DNA from: Lepeophtheirus salmonis
Lineage: Eukaryota; Arthropoda; Copepoda; Siphonostomatoida; Caligidae
DNA: 64,000 nt
NCBI RefSeq assembly: GCF_016086655.4
Contig: NC_052136.2
Location: 17,484,001 to 17,548,000, forward strand
Direction: 5' to 3'
The position numbers were made by a program, and so were the translations under genes. Below the pieces are notes generated by a model, which ran no database searches, was not told where the DNA came from, and saw nothing but the letters and a program-made list of their open reading frames with translations. Positions 38,003 to 48,330 of this stretch are shown here, piece after piece (position 1 is the first letter of the stretch; the number at the start of each line of letters is the position of its first letter).

Positions 38003-38645
38003 CTTTGATATTTTCGAAGAATCGGATTACGTAGCTTCTAAAATTACTGAATGTGAAATACCAACCAAGAGTTAAACATCTTTGCTGTCCATCTCTTCAG
38101 AAAATTCTTGTAGTTCAATGCAAAATGGTAAATCTTCAACAAATCTTTCCTATTTAGTATTTTGCCCACTAATTATAGCCCAAAAAAGACCATCCAAAAA
38201 TAGAAGTTGCAAAGTATCATATTCTATTCTCACGAAAACACTACCAAAATGTGAATAAAAAGGATTATTTATTATTTAAATTATGATTAGTATCTATGAG
38301 GTAAGTGAAAAAAGTAATATGTATAAAATTATTATCGTCTTTATAAAACCATCACAGGTATTTATTGACCAGGGTGTGATATATACCTAATTCTAGAATA
38401 AATTTAAATAGATTTGATGATGTTCATATCGATTTTTCTTCACTGTTTCTTATCTTAATCAGTCTTTCACTTACATTTATCAACTTGCCCCATGGCATGT
38501 ATCAACTTACCCCTACCCTGAGGTAAGTTCATACATTTCCCAATTTTTATATTATTGAAAAAATGAGAAAGAATATCATATTTATGCATAAGTATATTTT
38601 GTTGGGTACCCCTTTTGGCGTATCAACTTACCTCTCCTTCCCCTA

Positions 38646-40111
38646 TAACTTTACTTTAGAATCGGAGAAGGGTAAAAACCATACTATTCCTGATGCTATA
38701 TATCGAGCTCTTGTATTACCTCCAGACTAATCTTCTCTAGACCCAAATGTTAGTTAAACATCTAAAATCTTCTTAATGAAAAATGAAGCAGAAACCTTCG
38801 ATCGTTTCCCCAGAAACTTAAAAGACTCTTCTGAAACTAATGAAAATTATCAGAATTAAAACAAAATATTAAAGAAAATAATGTGGTCAATTCAACTATT
38901 CCTTACGTCCGACAGTCCTTAAAGTTCTAAAATAGACTCTTTATGTATGAAGAATTTGTGTTCAAGGATTAACAACTAGTTATACCTTCTACTGAAATTA
39001 AGAAAATACTTAAGATCCTCCCCTCCAGTCATCAAGGTATAGTCAAAACAAAATGTCGTGCTCGACACTTAGTCTTTTGGCCAGGATATACAAATGATAT
39101 TAGCCAAAAAGATTCGTCTTGTGCTGAATATTCAATTTGATAACCTTCCAAACCGTCCAAACCTCTCCTTCAAGATAATACTACCACATATCTCAACCAA
39201 GAGATATCAGCCGAATTATTTTGCTTTGGTGGAAAAGAATATTTACTTGTGGCAGATCGATATTCTGGATTTCGTGATATATTTAGGCATTCATCACCAC
39301 CTACTTCCAAATGTATTTGCCGGGATTTAATGTGATTTGTATCTACTTTTGGAATTATGTCTGCATTAAAAATAGATAGGTCCATTTATGTCGAACAAGA
39401 CTCAAGCATTTCTTGAAAAACTAAACATTCGTTCGAAAAATACTTCCCCCTATCATCCTCAATGCAATGGGCACGCCGAACCTCATGTTAAAATAATTAA
39501 ACATCTTCTCGCCAAGACTGGAGGAGATTTACAAGGAGAAAACTTTTTTTTGGGACTTTAGGAATTACGTAACACTCCATGTCAATATGGAAAATCTTTT
39601 CTCAAAATGTGTTTAGAAAACTACTGCGAAATTTGATTCTTTTTCGACCTCTTATCCCTGTTACAACATCTGACTACATCAATGTCCAAAACAAGCGTAA
39701 AAAACATTTTGATAAAACATCTCTCATACCTTGCAAGCTTTACCAGACTCTACAATGATTGCAGTTTAATCACCTCAATCAAAGAGATGGATGAGTGGTT
39801 ACAAACTTTTGAGGACTCTTGGACAACGAAGTCATTCAGAGCCTAGATTCCAATGCTATTTTTTGGAGAAATAGAAAGTATATATCTCTGAACTCACACG
39901 ATAAGGAGGTGATGAATTCCAGTAATATATATATATAATAAATTCACCTAGAAAATAAGGAAAAGGCCAAGAACAATTGCACAACCTGCGAAATACAGCT
40001 CTTGGAAGTTTATAATTCAAGACATACATAATTATGTATACTTGTAAGTTATTTAATTGAAGATATTTATATATTAATGATTATTTAAATATCTTTGTCT
40101 TAACGGAGGTG
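38646..40111 (+). pseudogene. Gypsy integrase region, right copy
   Basis: The Gypsy polyprotein resumes with NFTLESEKGKNHTIPDAIYR, the usual segment between RNase H and integrase. It continues through SSHQGIVKTKCRARHLVFWP, KEYLLVADRYSGF, LKID and NTSPYHPQCNGHAEPHVKII. The last block holds the catalytic Glu; the first catalytic Asp reads Glu (SAELF). The frame is interrupted repeatedly; an open stretch of 78 codons lies at 39,094-39,330. After 39,560 it runs through a poorly conserved C-terminal region to a purine-rich tract before the putative LTR. It is nearly identical to 17,988-19,454 on the opposite strand and cannot make functional integrase. Confidence 0.87.
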
Positions 40112-40455
40112 TGATGTAGGTATTATATAAATGTGAACATACAATATTAACCTGATATATAATCTCTTGTAAATATATTTAAAAGATACTTAGTTATAGA
40201 ATAGACCTATTAGAGTATATACGTATGTATGTAGTAGGAACCAAGTAGTTTTTAATCGCGTATATTGAAACCTTCCATGAAAGTGAAAGATGCATAACTA
40301 TTTCCATTGAATATTGAAATTAAACTTGCTTAAAAATACTATAATCTAGACGTGTGTACTTTTTAAAAACATGCCAAAGTCCGAATGACTGCAATTCTGA
40401 GTCTCAAACAAGTGTCAGCTAGTAAATAAAGTATTAGAGTTCGAATTTGAGTAAT
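40112..40455 (+). repeat. Putative Gypsy 3' LTR, right arm
   Basis: It begins TGATGTAGGT after AACGGAGGTG and ends GAGTAAT where similarity to the left arm stops. At about 5% it differs more from the left copy than the neighbouring integrase does. There is no 5' LTR in the window, so this is inferred from position. Confidence 0.45.
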
Positions 40456-43209
40456 GCAGCTCTGTTATTTGTTAATTATTTCTGGACAAAAACATCGTCT
40501 CCAGTATTAAAATTATCAGCATTGTTCGAACTGAATGAAAAGAAAGAAATTATATCAAAGCATGTCCCTTTCAAAGAGACAATGTTTACTATACAGTGTT
40601 TAAGTAATTTTAATGGGAAAGCTTACTAAATTTCTATAATGCTCCACAGACAAATAAATAGATAATAATTAATACCCTATCCTTTGATTGTATTCCAAAA
40701 TTTGTGGTTTTTAAGCATCAAGTGGGAAATTATGCAACAATTAATTTATTTAATTTTTGAAACCATTGGATGAAGTATCCTATGGATTATTTTTGTAAAC
40801 AAGTTCATATATTATGTGCACTAAGTAAATGGCTAGTAAATTCATGTTAAAATCACTTAAGACGGTAAATTGTATTTATATGGAGAGGGGCATAGTTATA
40901 TAGAGAATTATGAGCATGAAGTAACGTTAATTCCGCATTTTTTGTAGACTTAATAAAAAAACCTGAAAATCGTGATTGATTGAGGTAAAAGAGTGAATCA
41001 TATTCAATTCTTTGATACTGTACATACCTCACGTTTTGGGAATTTGACTATAACAACCTTTTAGTGTATGCAGGCCTAACAGGAAGGATTCCTCAGCAGC
41101 CCTCAACTTGACCATGCGTGTGCTGATCTTATAATGAGATGAAATAAAATAAAAATATATACCCATAAATAAACAACATGACTTGAAATATTCAAGTATA
41201 CACATGGCGTATAACAAGCCACTATTTCAATTATTTATGTATATGGACATATAAGTTGTACAATATGAGAGGCGTCAACACAATAGCAATCCCGAAAATG
41301 ATAAAATCCCTATTTGAATATGTATAAATGCTCCAACGTTTATATTGACCTATATCTATCAACTATGGGATATGATAATTATAGCTTATAGAGTTTTTAT
41401 TTATATTTATAGATATCTCCTTTTTTTTATTGATTTGTTAACATGAATATTTGGGAGATTTATAAGTTCAATTTGCAATGTTTCTAAATGATTAATTCAG
41501 ACATGGGGGGATAGCCAAGAATGTTGGCCATGGTATGAGCGATGATTCCCAACCTTCTCATCACTGCCAAAACTACTCATCCAATGCGTACTTTGGGGGG
41601 CAGCTTGTATATAGTGATGGGACGATTAATTGGAATAGGAGTCGGGAATCGGAGAATCGGGTGTAATTCCTGGAATAATAATCAGGAAAATAATGTTAAT
41701 TTTCGATTCTGATTCTTATGTATTAATATTTATTACTTGTATTGAACTATTTCTTACTTTTCTAAGTTATGAAAAAAAAAAAAAAATGTATTAAGTATAT
41801 CCTCCAATATATAAAAACGATTATATGAATTTGTTAATTGAGTCTTATAATTTTATAAATATTGTAATAAAAAATGCAGGGAACTCGGGAAGAAACAAGC
41901 TTAATACAAGCTAAACGTGAACAAAAGTTTTCTAAACTCACCCGGTCGGTGCAGATATTGTTATTTTTGTGGAATATGTTTTGATAAAGCAATCTAGAAA
42001 CACTCGCCTTAGCAAAGTTGGGATTAATCACCCTGGGAAAATTGGCCTTGCAAAAAGTTTACGGGGCAGAGGCCTTCCTCTTAGAAATTTGTAGCAATAT
42101 GGTATTTTTTAATTATGATTCAAAATATTAAATAATCGGCGTTGGACTCGTCATCAGGAATTTTCACAAGAATCCCATCAAGATTTTTTTTTATTTTTGA
42201 ATCTCCCCATCATAACTTTTTTCTATAAACACATTTCTTGATGACTTTAATAGCCTCACAGAGCACTGGTTGCCAATTAATGGTCTAGAGCCATCAAATT
42301 ACATATGATAATTTATATTAGCCTCAAATAGCTTATTAAATATTTGCGTTTCCTTATTTCCGAATGAAGGTTGGATTGGACATGTAGATTGATCATTTGA
42401 TTAACGAGGCTTTATTTGGCCTCCATATGACCTTTCAAATGGTATCATAATATATATCCCCGAAACAATCATTCCCCCAAGAATACAAACGTAATGAGTC
42501 TACATAACATCGTAGCGTATTTTTGTGCTTACAGTCGTCATATTCCAGTTTATATATTTTACAGAAATGTAACCTTTTGGATTTGATAATGTTAGCAAAT
42601 TATAATGTCATACGTTTTTGTTACAAATTACATTTTAATTGTTCTTGCATTTTGATAACCAAAAAAAAAGAGAAAGAATAATCTGGCTAACAAATCCAAT
42701 GTTTACTTTCATAAATATGATTGTATAAGTCTAAAACATTTTTTACAACCAGGTATTCTCATATATGTACATACCTTGTACAAAGGAAAAAATCCACTAT
42801 TCGCATTTTGTTCCCATGGACTCAATAAGTGCATTTGTAATAATTACTCGTATTAGGAAAGATAATAATTATTATATCAATGTATGTATACAAATTATTT
42901 TTTGTCAATTAGAGAATTGGGTTGCGTATTTTACATTATTCAATTAGTATCAGTTTATTTACCCATGTCGTGTATATACATTGTAACCGTCCTATAAACA
43001 TAAATAATTTCCCAGAAGTTTCAATCCTCTTAAAAGTTAAAAAAAAACAAAAAATCAAGACTACTCAACTGTCATCCCGTAGTCCCAATTTGGACCTTCT
43101 GATTATTGTAACAGGAATTCAGGCCACGGAATGGATTATATAATAAGAAAAATACAGTTCCTCTTTAAATAATTGTAACATCACCGTAGTTGAACATACA
43201 TAATAAATG
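40456..43209. other. AT-rich intergenic DNA, nothing recognised
   Basis: The 40,447-40,629 plus frame and 41,029-41,217 minus frame have no clear domain. Around 41,060-41,140 the minus strand weakly resembles a mariner 3' end but is too poor to call. A G/A-rich degenerate run GGAATCGGAGAATCGG lies near 41,650. Confidence 0.4.
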
Positions 43210-43530
43210 GTATATCTAGAATGAACACTCGGTAGAGCACAAAACTTCTCCTAATTTTCTGCTATATTTCATTGGTTAAAATTTTAAAATGTTGAACATT
43301 ATTGATTTTTTGACCGACCTTGACCTTATAATGTATAAGTCCTAAGAAATAATAATTAGAATTAACATTAGTATCTCAATTTGCTACCAAGTTATGGTCG
43401 ATTACGTATTCTATAACGTTTTGTATAATCTTTAACTCTGAAAATTGGATGCCTTTTTTAATGTTACAATGTTTCTAACAAAGTTTTACCAAAATCGGTC
43501 AGTAACTTTTTCTGTAATCTTGCTTACAAA
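43210..43530 (+). repeat. Dispersed repeat, copy 2
   Basis: Starts TATATCTAGAATGAACACTC and runs through GACCGACCTTGACCTTATAA, GTTATGGTCGATTACGTATT and ACCAAAATCGGTCAGTAACT. It is the longer relative of 698-905 and in the same direction. The sequence style matches a widespread non-coding arthropod interspersed repeat I remember, but I cannot name its class. Confidence 0.5.
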
Positions 43531-43564
43531 CAACAGAAGTGTCTGCAGATTATATTTAGGAGGT

Positions 43565-44060
43565 GTTCATGGTTTTTAAAATTAAAATATTTTGGAAAAA
43601 AAATTTATTTTTTTAAATTTAGAAAATTAAATTGCATATATAGAAATTTTTTTTTTTAAATTTAAAAAATAAAATTTATTAACACATTTTTTGGAAAAAA
43701 GTTCAAAAATTCAAAACTATTAAAATAAATTCAGAAATTGAATTTCAAATTTTAATTTTTTTCAAAAAGAATATCAAAAATCTACAGTTATTCACGAAAA
43801 AATTAAATTTCAAATGGTAAATTTTTTGGAAACAATTTCAAAAATTAAATTCCATGTAATACATTTTTTGAAAAAAAATTTCGAATGATACATTTTTTGA
43901 AAATAAATCTCAAAAATCCAAACCCATTCCCAATAAAATTAAATTTTGGAAAAAAACTTTCAAATATTACATTTTTGGAAAAAGAATTGCTAATATTAAA
44001 TTTTTTGGAAAATAATTACGAAAATCCAACATTTTCAAATATTAAATTTTCTTGTAAAAT
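43565..44060. repeat. Degenerate AT-rich minisatellite
   Basis: About 500 bases are built from irregular units combining ATTTTTTGGAAAAAAATTTC and CAAAAATTAAATT, spaced roughly 30-60 bases apart with frequent substitutions and indels. The 43,885-44,115 open frame is a by-product of this low-complexity repeat. The array ends at a sharp change to GGGGAGGGTAAAGCCCCTCC. Confidence 0.75.
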
Positions 44061-44444
44061 GCAAACATTCATTAATTTGGGGAGGGTAAAGCCCCTCCAG
44101 CCCACCCCCTACTGATATCCTTAAGCAACGTTGGCAGAGGTAATTATAAAGTCGTTTTTGGGTAATTCCATCCTAATGTCAACATCACCATGAAAAAATA
44201 AAGTTTCGATATTAATAACAAAACCCACTGATCACAATATTCATGAAAAAACATGCATTTCTCACTAAAATAATGAGACCCAATACTGTAAACATTATTT
44301 TTTCAGTGAACAAAATTGTATGACTTTCTTAATGGCCAGTATGGCAAAAAAAAAAAAAAAAATATCTGCTGCCAATGTTTTCTACCCATACTTTTCATCA
44401 AGAAGGGTTGTTATGTCAATATCCCCATTAATGGGACAACTCAT

Positions 44445-44614
44445 GTAACGTCCATAACGTTGTTTTAGGAAAAGTTGTCATTAAAGATGCTTTTTGAAAG
44501 CAATTTCAAACAAACTTTCCAAGCCTAGCTAACTTTTTTGAAAATGACATATGACCAAAAATTGTCATCCTCGTCTTATTTTTTATTTTTCTTTCTTTAC
44601 GTTACGGACGTTAC
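44445..44614. mobile_element. Candidate 170-bp MITE
   Basis: GTAACGTCCATAACGT at 44,445-44,460 is mirrored by ACGTTACGGACGTTAC at 44,599-44,614 (one mismatch over 16 when inverted). The interior is AT-rich and non-coding. I see no clear target-site duplication, so it may be a MITE or a chance inverted repeat. Confidence 0.45.
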
Positions 44615-44944
44615 TTTTCTACACAGTTATAGTTATATGTATAAGATCAATCATGCTAAAATTAATGTGTTTATAAATAATTATACTAATAGGTAGAAAT
44701 ATGACTTTATGGAATGCATCTTATGAATGGAGTAAAGAGGTAGAATGTTTATTTCTTCTTTCTTTCGAGGAGGTGGAGAGAAAATATATCACTAAAAAAA
44801 AAACAATACACGTATAACACATAATTTCAACTAAATGACTCTAGGCAAAGAGCGGTCAAAGGAAAAATAAACAATTCAATATAAAAACAAGGAAGACAAT
44901 ATTCCTAACACCGATATATAATACCGTGTTATTGTTGTGACGAG

Positions 44945-45520
44945 GTTGCCCTTATTCTTCTCCATTGAGGCGTACGATGAGACTCAATTTATCAAGGACA
45001 GATCCAGATCAGGAAGACTAAGGTAAAAAAAAAAAAAGACACCAGGAGTCGTCAAGGCAAGGAAAACAAGAAATCCAAGTAGGAACCTCACCAAGATGGC
45101 CAAGGATTTCAACATGGGTGCAACAATAACACATCAGAGGTGTGAAGGTAATTTTAGTGGCTTCAAAGAGAAGATAGTCTGCCCCTCTCCAACCCCGACC
45201 TAAACGTCATGGATTACTCCATGTGGACCATTCTTGAGAGCAGAGCCTGTATGACCCCCCAGCAAGAATTTGGACGACTTTAATGACAAACTGGGGGTTG
45301 CCTGGGACTCCAACCCCGTGGAAAAGGTGGCATGGAAGTCCTTTCCAGAGAGACTTCAGGTTGTGGTCCAGGCTAAGGGTTACCATTTTGAATTAAAGTT
45401 ATAACACATGTATTGAAACTTATGTTGACCTATGTCTTAAATTATATTCAAATTATGTAATAAGTTAAATTATTAGTACTTTGATAAATATTTAACAGAA
45501 CTTTACGTGGCCCCTGTATA
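44945..45520 (+). mobile_element. Tc1/mariner remnant with right end only
   Basis: Fragments read SRSGRL, then PGVVKARKTRNPSRNLTKMA and KDFNMGAT (second helix-turn-helix). After a deletion comes LSNPDLNVMDYSMWTILESR with the third catalytic Asp, then DDFNDKLGVAWDSN and FPERLQVVVQAKGYHFE near 45,400. These follow the normal transposase order, but the central catalytic region is gone and several frames are used. The right tip may be GAACTTTACGTGGCCCCTG followed by TATA around 45,502-45,522; the left tip is not found. The remnant is less AT-rich than its surroundings. Confidence 0.75.
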
Positions 45521-45539
45521 GTCATATGGGTTCTTAAAT

Positions 45540-46249
45540 ATTAAAAGGTTTTTATTAAACATATACAACCTAGATGCATTATGGATGTTTTTCTTCAAGA
45601 GGTACAGAAAGGCTTGTCAGAGTGAACAGAAAAATAAAAAAAGAGGATTATGTCAATATTTTAGACAAAATTTGAAATCATCCGGAAAAAGTTTGGACCT
45701 TGGTAATAAGATGCTATAACAAAAGAACTATAACTAAAAACATTCAAGCAAATTTGGATCCTTGAAGCTTCAAAGGAGTAAAATTAACGTTTTGGACTTG
45801 CCTACGTTCAATCCAGATCTCAATCCTATTGAAAATCTTTTGGGTGAGTTAACAGAACGGGTTCATGCCAGAAACCCCAAAAATAATCATGAACTTGAGT
45901 CATGTAGTATTTAAGAATGGCAGAATATTCTTTCTACAACTTGTTTGAACTAAATGGTAAATTATTATAACAGATTAGTTAAGTTATTAAAAATAAAAGT
46001 TAAACAATTGAATATCAACTACAGGAGTGTCAATACTTTTGCCATGCTTTTTTTTTAAATTAGTGCCTCTGAAATAAAATATAAGATTTTCCTGTTAATC
46101 AAAGAAGAAAAAGTTTAGATTATTAATTATCAATAAATATTTCTTATGATTTTAACTTTATTCTATCGTGTGTTTTTTTTTTTTTTTTGGTTATAATAAT
46201 TGAGTATCTTAGTAACAATGTGGGGTGTCAATACTTATGTGCATGACTG
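45540..46249 (+). mobile_element. Tc1-type element 3' remnant with paired end repeats
   Basis: Frames read VNRKIKKEDYVNILDK, then KHTS-like and IQANLD segments, and FNPDLNPIENL followed by GELTERVHARNPKN, the Tc1 block around the third catalytic residue (Glu in NPIENL). WQNILSTTC marks the C-terminus. The right tip reads GTGTCAATACTTATGTGCAT then GACTG before TA (46,250-46,251). About 200 bases inside, GTGTCAATACTTTTGCCATGC at about 46,027 is a second related site, giving the double-repeat layout known from Tc1-family IR/DR elements. The left half of the element, including the first catalytic Asp and helix-turn-helix, is missing, and frameshifts are numerous. Confidence 0.75.
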
Positions 46250-46251
46250 TA

Positions 46252-47280
46252 TGTATATATAATAAGAGCACAAGAAAAAATACTTTCTCAGCAGATAAAT
46301 AACTAAATAACATCTATTTCATGTTGGAGTTTTTATTTTTATTTTGAGTGATTCTGTTTCTAAAGGGACACATAAATTAGATAATGTCCTGTTGTGAATT
46401 TATTTTTCAGTGGTTTAGTTTGTACTATAATTCATATTGATAAAAATTTGATTTTTACTCGTTACATAATTTTACTGACTATAGTAAAAACTAAAAACAT
46501 AAACAATAATTATTTGTCAAAAAAAGAATAATACTCTATGAGATCGTAAATGCAGTCAGTTTGATAATGTTTATAAGTGAAGTAACAACCCCTCAAAGTT
46601 GTTACTTATGAAATCATTTTGTAAATACACTATATCTACTAAAAAAAACTTTTGAAAGTTTCAACTTTTTTGTTCAAATAGATGGATTATAAGGTTGTGA
46701 AAAAAATGATCTCTTAATTGATTGACTTTATACATCACTTATCCTGTGTAAGACTTTTAATATATTAACTCTAAAAACATATAATAGTTTACTTTTATTT
46801 TTATTTGTTTACATTCAAGAACATATCTATGTATGAAAAGTTTAAATATAAAATTATTAATTTAATTTTAAGAGTATCATAATAACAATGTAATATTATG
46901 TACATGTTTTCTAAAAATTGTAATGATCAAAAGCAGGTTGATTTTTTTTTTTAATTGGTTGAAATTCTTTGTTTTTTTCACAAATAAGAAAAATATGTAT
47001 GTACATATTTTATTTTTTTTGTTAAAATAATTCATTTATATTTTACAATACAAATAGTGTAAATAACGAATACAAATTTAAAAAAATGTATATCATTTAA
47101 ACATTTAAAAAAAAAAACACACCATAAATGAACATTATAGTTCACATTTAATGTCCTGAAGTAAAATAATCTGATATAATATTTAAAAAAAGTCTAAACA
47201 TCACCTAAAGGTTGCCTTTTTATCATTGATTTGAAGAAATTAAAATATTACTTGGAACACATTTGATGAGAAAGGGTTTT
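46252..47280. other. AT-rich intergenic DNA, nothing recognised
   Basis: Homopolymer-rich AT sequence without a supported gene. Confidence 0.5.
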
Positions 47281-47285
47281 TCAAT

Positions 47286-47600
47286 AAGAGGTGCTATTTT
47301 TATATTTACAAAAAATTGCATTTTTTGAGATAAATGATCGGATGTTTATTTGAATGTATGCCATTAATAATGAAAAACAATATCAGCCAAATGCCTGCCA
47401 CAGCTATGCTTACAGGACTGTATCCTTTTTATGAAATTTCCCATCACAAAATCGCAAATTGGTTGTTGTATACACTCAATAGCTTCACAAATTTAATCTT
47501 TGAGGTCTTGAATCAACGCTGGGTTGTAGACCTTATCTTTCATGTGGCGCCAAAGGAAGAAGTCACATGGATCTTACTGTCTTTCCAACTTACAAAAAGG
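47286..47600 (-). pseudogene. IS630/mariner-type transposase C-terminus
   Basis: The minus strand reads DPCDFFLWRHMKDKVYNPAL, then IQDLKD, stop, ICEAIECIQQPICDFVMGN, and ends CGRHLADIVFHY with a TAA at 47,364-47,366. The pattern CDFFLWG.LKDKVY...I..LK..I...I is the C-terminal signature of a large insect/copepod mariner-like family. The usual PPRSPDLTP block just upstream is unrecognisable. Past the stop lies AATAAGAGGTGCTATTTTTA, plausibly the element's terminal repeat. The 133-codon plus-strand frame at 47,334-47,735 lies antisense to this remnant and to the PiggyBac fragment, and I regard it as a shadow. Confidence 0.65.
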
Positions 47601-47639
47601 CTTCCATTGGTGGAAGAGTATTTCATATTTGTTTATTCT

Positions 47640-48020
47640 CCATCGCCTTCGACTCAATCAATAGTGGCTTTTCTATTTACTTTGCCCTTAAAGTACTTAT
47701 ATATCCACAACCATATTTATCCTTCAGATAGTTAACTAAGCTTATGCTTGAGAAAAAGTTATCACCATATATAGTAGTTTTGGGGATGTCCGTTATAGTT
47801 TTGGCTAGAAGAGTAACTACTTTGGAATTAACCAGAAAATTATATTCCTATTCATTTAATTTTTCATGATAATTGTTAAATGTTTTATCCCCCTGATACA
47901 TTAAAATGTCGTGAATAAATCCGTCGATGCTAGCCTAGCAATAGAGATTATATCCCCCTTTATCAGTTTTGGACTTGATATATTGACTAAGGTTACCTCC
48001 GTTGATCCCTTTTTGGCCTT
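47640..48020 (-). pseudogene. PiggyBac transposase fragment
   Basis: The minus strand reads GGNLSQYIKSKTDKGGYNLY, then SIDGFIHDILMYQGDKTFNN, VVTLLAKTITDIPKTTIYGD followed by NFFSS, and LVNYLKDKYGCGYISTLRAK. These match the PiggyBac DDD domain in order: LxxYIxxKPxKWGxKL, the YxGKxxx block, the FDNFFTS block with its catalytic Asp, and LxxRGIxxxGTVRxNR. Three in-frame stops are present. The N-terminal half and the C-terminal zinc-binding region are missing. It abuts the IS630/mariner-type fragment on its 3' side, so one has been inserted into or joined to the other. A PiggyBac-like C-terminus lies elsewhere, at 53.9-54.1 kb. Confidence 0.7.
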
Positions 48021-48047
48021 TCCAGAGTTCCCCTCCTAATATCCCAA

Positions 48048-48330
48048 AATACACCCTGGTCCTTGGGTTGTACAGGTGAAGTATTGGGCCTCAAGGAAGT
48101 TTAAGCTGCACTGCCGACGCATTTATAAGTAATCAGAACCAGTTGTTACTTATGCAGGAATACACTCCGGCCCTCAGGTCGTACAGGTGAAGTGCTGGGC
48201 TGCTATACAACTTGAAATCTACCGCTGCCGCGTTTCTATTTTAAAAAATTCTGAGTACAGAACCTACACAAATTGAGTTCCAGAGAGTAATTTATCTCGA
48301 ACTTGTTATCCATTGAGCTACGTCGTTTCA
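48048..48330 (-). repeat. tRNA-derived SINE-like element with duplicated body
   Basis: On the minus strand, near 48,322-48,305, ACGTAGCTCAATGGATAA matches an RNA polymerase III A box (TRGYNNANNGG). About 45 bases on, GTAGGTTCTGTACTC (around 48,253-48,267) resembles a B box. The body that follows contains two related units, at 48,159-48,240 and 48,048-48,158. Both carry CACTTCACCTGTAC and GTGTATT (read on the minus strand), offset by 111 bp and about 75% alike. The cloverleaf is degenerate, so this is not a working tRNA gene. No target-site duplication is evident. Confidence 0.5.

Larger units (their letters stand above)
36852..38643 (+). mobile_element. Tigger/pogo-like transposon, right copy
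   Basis: Ends are GGGAAGGTGGGGCAAGTCAC and, on the other strand, GGGGAAGGAGAGGTAAGTTG. TA flanks both sides (36,850-36,851; 38,644-38,645), as expected for pogo-type transposons. Removing the element and one TA restores a continuous Gypsy reading frame. The motif GTAAGTTGATAC or GCAAGTTGATAC recurs in both orientations near 36,880, 37,222, 37,247-37,275, 38,480-38,530 and 38,620. These are plausible transposase binding sites. The N-terminal DNA-binding region of the transposase is missing, so autonomy is unlikely. Confidence 0.92.
36852..40455 (+). repeat. Right arm of 3.3-3.6 kb inverted repeat
   Basis: Reverse complement of 17,640-20,961. It consists of the complete pogo-like transposon (1792 bp), the TA and the downstream half of the Gypsy element to its putative LTR end GAGTAAT. 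The spacer between arms is about 15.9 kb. This arm keeps the original Gypsy context on both sides of the transposon, so it looks closer to the ancestral arrangement. Confidence 0.93.

Noticed and set aside
41029..41217. Minus-strand frame with faint resemblance to the 11.3-kb mariner 3' end
   Set aside because: Similarity is limited to a few words such as ATAACARCCTT and does not extend.
41464..41620. GC-richer patch that might be a decayed coding fragment
   Set aside because: Neither strand gave a motif that I could match to a family.
43565..44060. CRISPR array
   Set aside because: Units are irregular, low-complexity and lack constant repeats with unique spacers; the genome is eukaryotic.
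43885..44115. 76-codon frame rich in Asn, Phe and Lys
   Set aside because: It is the translation of the AT-rich minisatellite, not a gene.
47334..47735. 133-codon plus-strand open frame
   Set aside because: It lies antisense to the IS630/mariner-type and PiggyBac fragments, whose minus-strand readings match known motifs; the plus frame has none.
48253..48322. tRNA gene
   Set aside because: A box is good but the B box and stems are degenerate and it continues into a repeat body, which fits a SINE head instead.
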